Assembly: GCA_050742415.1 (NCBI GenBank)
Contig: JBOGIF010000030.1
Location: 1 to 20,611 of the forward strand
DNA: 20,611 nt
Reading direction: 5' to 3'
From: JBOGIF01 sp050742415
GTDB lineage: Bacteria > Actinomycetota > Acidimicrobiia > Acidimicrobiales > AC-14
Numbering within the stretch: position 1 is the first letter of the stretch; each line of letters starts with the position of its first letter. Shown piece after piece: positions 17,867-20,611 of this stretch. The notes beneath the pieces are model-generated. The model searched no databases and was not told the origin of the DNA. It saw only the letters and a program-made list of their open reading frames with translations. The position numbers and the translations under genes were made by a program.

Positions 17867-18691
17867 CTAGGCGCCAGTGGTCAATTCGGCGATCCGCTCC
17901 TCGACACGAGCGCGCTCGCGCAGCAGGGCGTCGCGCTCCTCGTCGGGCGACTCGAGCAGCTCGACGATGGCGTCGACTGCCGCCCGCACATCGGGCGCCT
18001 CTCCGGCGGGCACAGCCACACCCCTCCGGTCGGAGTCGCACAGAACCTTGTCGAACGGCACGACCCCGCCGAGCGGCACCCCGCTCTGGGCCGACACCGT
18101 TGCGAACATCTCGGCGTCGGCCGAGAGGACGGCCTTGTTGCCGATCCCGTAGACCCGCGGGATCCCGAGCTCGCGGGCCAGCGGCACCGTGCGGGCCGCG
18201 GTCATGATCGACTTGCGGGTGGGCTCCATGACCATCAGCAGGACGTCGGCGTAGGCGAGCGTGCCGCCCGAACGGCTCAGGTGCTCCAGCCCGGCCTCCA
18301 TGTCGACCAGGGTCACGTCGGCTTCGTCGTCTATGGCGGCGCCGAGCAGGCTGCGCACGCTGGCGTGGCTGGAGCAGGTGCAGCCGGCACCGGCCGTGTC
18401 GACCCTCATGGCGTGCAGGAGGGTGACGCCGCCGGGTGTCCTCAGCCCGTACTCGCTGAGCAGCTCGGCCGGGCTCATGGCCCCGCCACCCGAGCCGACG
18501 ACGAGCGATCGAGGTATCACCGGTGCGGTGTTGGCGGCCTCTTCCGAAAGCCCGAGGCTGAGAGCCAAGTTGGGGTTCGAGTCGGTGTCGACCGCCACCA
18601 CGCGGCGGCCCCGGCTGACGAACGCCTGGCAAAGCAACCCCGACAGTGTGGTCTTTCCCGTGCCGCCTTTGCCGACGATCCCTACTTTCAT
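17867..18691 (-). CDS. cooC: CooC-like nickel-insertion / CO dehydrogenase maturation ATPase
   Basis: The 274-residue protein belongs to the MinD/ParA/NifH-type SIMIBI ATPases. The deviant Walker A GKGGTGKTT (7-15, with K8 and K13) is followed by VVAVDTDSNPN (switch I region). GCTCSSHASVR (103-113) carries the C104-x-C106 pair, which in CooC binds nickel between two subunits. LVDMEAGLEHLSR is the Walker B/switch II region, and VMEPTRKS follows. CooC loads nickel into CO dehydrogenase. No CO dehydrogenase gene is in the window, so the client is unknown; another metalloenzyme is possible. The last ~30 residues are a charged helix (SPDEERDALLRERARVEERIAEL), unusual for CooC and possibly coiled coil. 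Gaps of 9 and 7 nt to its neighbours indicate an operon. Confidence 0.85.
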   Translation of the reverse strand: MKVGIVGKGGTGKTTLSGLLCQAFVSRGRRVVAVDTDSNPNLALSLGLSEEAANTAPVIPRSLVVGSGGGAMSPAELLSEYGLRTPGGVTLLHAMRVDTAGAGCTCSSHASVRSLLGAAIDDEADVTLVDMEAGLEHLSRSGGTLAYADVLLMVMEPTRKSIMTAARTVPLARELGIPRVYGIGNKAVLSADAEMFATVSAQSGVPLGGVVPFDKVLCDSDRRGVAVPAGEAPDVRAAVDAIVELLESPDEERDALLRERARVEERIAELTTGA

Positions 18692-18700
18692 TCCCCGAGC

Positions 18701-19906
18701 CTACCCGGCCACTCTGGCCTCGACGGGCGCGTCGGCACCGGTGCGCACCACGATCCCGTCGACCACCGCGACCTGCCGGGTGAGCCACTTCTGCTTGCGG
18801 ATGGTGAGCAGGGCGTACAGCTTGACCACGGCCATGGCAAAGGACAGCAGGATGAACACCGGCATGAGCCAGATGTCGCGAGGGCACCGCTCCAGGTGCG
18901 GCAGCATCTTGGCGGAGCGGCTGACGAGCCACCACGTGGCCAGGATCCCGGCCACCAGCCAGGCCTGCTCCGACAGGGCGAGCACCATGAAGCTGGCGGA
19001 GACCAGGAGGGTCACGCTGCCCACGGCCTTGTCCATCATGCTGAGGGCGAGGAACGGGTGACGCCAAACCCAGCGTGAGCACAGCGCCCGCAGGTCGCTG
19101 CGCCAGGTGTTGCGGGCCCACCGCACCCTCTGGCGGAAGAAGCGGCTCGGGTCGCGGGGGAAGGTGGACCAGACCCGGGCGGAGCGCTGGAGGAACGTGC
19201 GATAGCCGGCCTCCAGGGTGAGAGTGGTGAGGCGCTTGTCGTCGCCCGACATGCACTGGACGCCCATGAACTTCTCGGCCATGAACCGCTCGCTGTTGGC
19301 CAGCAGCAACGACCGCCGGTAGACCGCCGTCCTGCCCGACAGGCACGACACCGCCTGGCCCATCACCGTCTGTCCGGCGATCTCGTCGAAGTACCGGTAG
19401 TCGAGGTAGAGGTCGGCCGTCCGCTGCCACAGGCCCCTGGGGTTCAGCACGTTCTGGCGGGTGCCCACCCCCCCGATCCTGGGATCGGCGAAGGGCTCGC
19501 AGACCAGGTCGGCGACATCGCTGGCCCAGATGGTGTCGGAGTCGACCAGGGCGACGAGGGGCGACGTCGCCGCCTCCCAGCCTCGCCTGAGGGCATCCCG
19601 CTTGCCCGCGACGTCGGTCACGACGACCCGGACCAGCTTGCCGTAGCGGGCCGCGACCTTCCGGCAGTCGCGGTCGGTCACGTCGATGACGAGCACGATC
19701 TCGTCGACCCGGCTGGCGATCCACGAGTCGATGGCCCGGCGGAAGATGACGGGATCCTCCTGGTAGACGGGGACGACGACCGACAGGGGCTCGCGATGGC
19801 CAGTGGTCATCGGCCGGTACAGGACGGCTGGGATCCGCCGCAGGAACCAGGAGATCCAGCGGACCAGGCCGAGGAGCCCGATGGGGATCAGGTAGACGGC
19901 GTCCAT
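18701..19906 (-). CDS. Processive GT2 glycosyltransferase (hyaluronan/cellulose synthase type), membrane
   Basis: The 401-residue protein starts with a short hydrophobic helix (about 3-30) and has a GT2 catalytic domain (about 41-270). The domain shows VVVPVYQED at the UDP-binding strand, DSD at 122-124 (metal/UDP), SGDDKRL (D222-D223, acceptor/base) and the processivity signature Q259-RV-R262-W263. At least three further membrane helices follow (about 284-310, 313-330 and 350-372). This is the layout of hyaluronan synthase and related beta-glycan synthases, which polymerise a UDP-sugar and export the chain, with fewer helices than the best-known members. The sugar specificity cannot be read. 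The gene upstream makes a UDP-uronic acid, so a uronate-containing polymer is plausible. Confidence 0.9.
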   Translation of the reverse strand: MDAVYLIPIGLLGLVRWISWFLRRIPAVLYRPMTTGHREPLSVVVPVYQEDPVIFRRAIDSWIASRVDEIVLVIDVTDRDCRKVAARYGKLVRVVVTDVAGKRDALRRGWEAATSPLVALVDSDTIWASDVADLVCEPFADPRIGGVGTRQNVLNPRGLWQRTADLYLDYRYFDEIAGQTVMGQAVSCLSGRTAVYRRSLLLANSERFMAEKFMGVQCMSGDDKRLTTLTLEAGYRTFLQRSARVWSTFPRDPSRFFRQRVRWARNTWRSDLRALCSRWVWRHPFLALSMMDKAVGSVTLLVSASFMVLALSEQAWLVAGILATWWLVSRSAKMLPHLERCPRDIWLMPVFILLSFAMAVVKLYALLTIRKQKWLTRQVAVVDGIVVRTGADAPVEARVAG

Positions 19907-19942
19907 CAGGCCCCCGGCCCCCTCAGGGCCTCAGGAGCCGTG

Positions 19943-20611
19943 CTAGGCAGATCGGTGCTGGACGGCACCCGCGCCATCGTCGTCGAGGGCCCGCTCCGCT
20001 TCACTGATCTCGGCGCCGACGAACTGCTCCATGTCGCCGTTGACGGCCATCACCGCGACGAGGAGCTTCATGTCGAAGCCGAGGTCGCGGGCGAAGCCCA
20101 GGAAGCCGGCGGCGTCCTTGGGCAGGCAGGCGCCGCCGAAGGGAGCCCCGCCGCGGATGCCGTACTCGATGCTGGTGGAGCCCTCCGCGGAACGGGCCAC
20201 GGTGGAGGCCACGGCGTCGGCGTCGATTCCGAGATGGCGGCTGACCTGCCAGATCTCGTTCCAGAAGCTGATCTTGGCGGCGTTGAATAGGTTGTGGGCA
20301 CACTTGACCAGCTCGGCCGGGGCGGGGTCGTCGAAGCAGCGGAGCTCCCCCCCGAACGGCGACAGCAGGTCGACCAGGCCGTCACGCGCTCGCTGGCTGC
20401 GCGATCCCACCACCGTCATCCACGGCTGGAGAAAGTCGTCCAGGGCCGAGGCGGCCCGGAGGAACTCCGGGTTCGAAGCCACCAGGAAGCCATCGCCCCC
20501 AACCAGGCCCGATGCCTCCTCGAGGCCCCGCCGGACCAGGGCCTCGCAGGTACCGGGGGGCACGGTGGAGCGCACGACGACGGTGTGGACGGCGGTCGCG
20601 GCCCTCAGGGC
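19943..20611 (-). CDS. UDP-glucose/UDP-sugar 6-dehydrogenase, C-terminal part (5' end beyond window)
   Basis: About 222 codons are visible, and the frame runs off the window end in the middle of the NAD-domain motif VVVRSTVPPGT. Then come ASNPEFLRAASALDDF, AELVKCAHNLFNAAKISFWNE (central helix with the conserved Lys and Asn), and GGACLPKD with the catalytic cysteine that forms the thioester intermediate. The enzyme oxidises the C6 of a UDP-hexose twice with NAD to give the uronic acid. The C-terminal UDP-binding domain looks short or missing: the protein ends ~75 residues after GGACLPKD with an acidic tail, where typical Ugd has about 150-180 more. The gap to the GT2 gene is 36 nt. GDP-mannose dehydrogenase is an alternative substrate assignment. 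Confidence 0.88.
   Translation of the reverse strand, partial: ALRAATAVHTVVVRSTVPPGTCEALVRRGLEEASGLVGGDGFLVASNPEFLRAASALDDFLQPWMTVVGSRSQRARDGLVDLLSPFGGELRCFDDPAPAELVKCAHNLFNAAKISFWNEIWQVSRHLGIDADAVASTVARSAEGSTSIEYGIRGGAPFGGACLPKDAAGFLGFARDLGFDMKLLVAVMAVNGDMEQFVGAEISEAERALDDDGAGAVQHRSA

Noticed and set aside
17867..18691. Chromosome-partitioning ParA or MinD
   Set aside because: The GCTC cysteine pair and the gene context without ParB or MinC argue for the CooC branch of the same ATPase class.
17613..19724. A 703-codon open frame on the minus strand
   Set aside because: It runs out of frame across the CooC and GT2 genes and is Arg/Gly/Pro-rich with no motifs, a typical shadow in GC-rich coding DNA.

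Overview
The window is GC-rich (roughly 70% by eye), with GTG, TTG and probably one CTG start codon, tightly packed genes with overlapping stops and starts, and several likely leaderless promoters (a TAnnnT box 6-9 nt before the start codon). This pattern, together with the gene families present, suggests a high-GC actinobacterium. Acidimicrobiia is my best guess from the look of the proteins, but that is inference only.

Layout. Positions 1-599 hold the 3' end of a probable DUF222/HNH-endonuclease family gene whose tail looks abnormal, then a tRNA-Val(CAC) on the minus strand. Positions 712-2336 (+) encode a small single-pass membrane protein and a GT4 glycosyltransferase. A C-terminally short MscS-type channel (2346-2963, -) lies divergent from the most striking unit, 2987-9084 (+). 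That unit is a fatty-acyl-CoA-reductase/HAD-phosphatase fusion, a zinc alcohol dehydrogenase, a LarA-like (DUF2088) protein and a PlsC-type acyltransferase. Successive genes overlap by 4 nt (CTGA, TTGA, ATGA), which implies strong translational coupling. The content points to an undescribed lipid or fatty-alcohol route. A 37-codon frame between the LarA-like gene and the acyltransferase is either a coupled mini-gene or the frameshifted N-terminus of the acyltransferase.

Central metabolism follows: the glutamate synthase large subunit gltB (9176-13543, +, no gltD beside it), a 91-aa two-helix membrane protein (-), a mitochondrial-type aconitase (13904-16159, +), and a zinc-type ribosomal protein bS18 with an unusual ~60-residue Ala/Pro/acidic tail (16189-16644, +). 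A five-copy 10-bp tandem repeat separates bS18 from the convergent minus-strand block.

The minus-strand block (20611 down to 16696) reads in transcription order: UDP-sugar 6-dehydrogenase (5' end beyond the window), a processive GT2 synthase of the hyaluronan/cellulose-synthase kind, a CooC-like nickel-insertion ATPase with a CxC motif, and a cystathionine gamma-synthase-like PLP enzyme. Gaps are 36, 9 and 7 nt. The first two plausibly make and polymerise a uronic-acid sugar. Why a CooC-like protein and a sulfur amino-acid enzyme share the unit is unexplained.

All calls come from reading motifs in the sequence. No database search was run, and family assignments are from memory.
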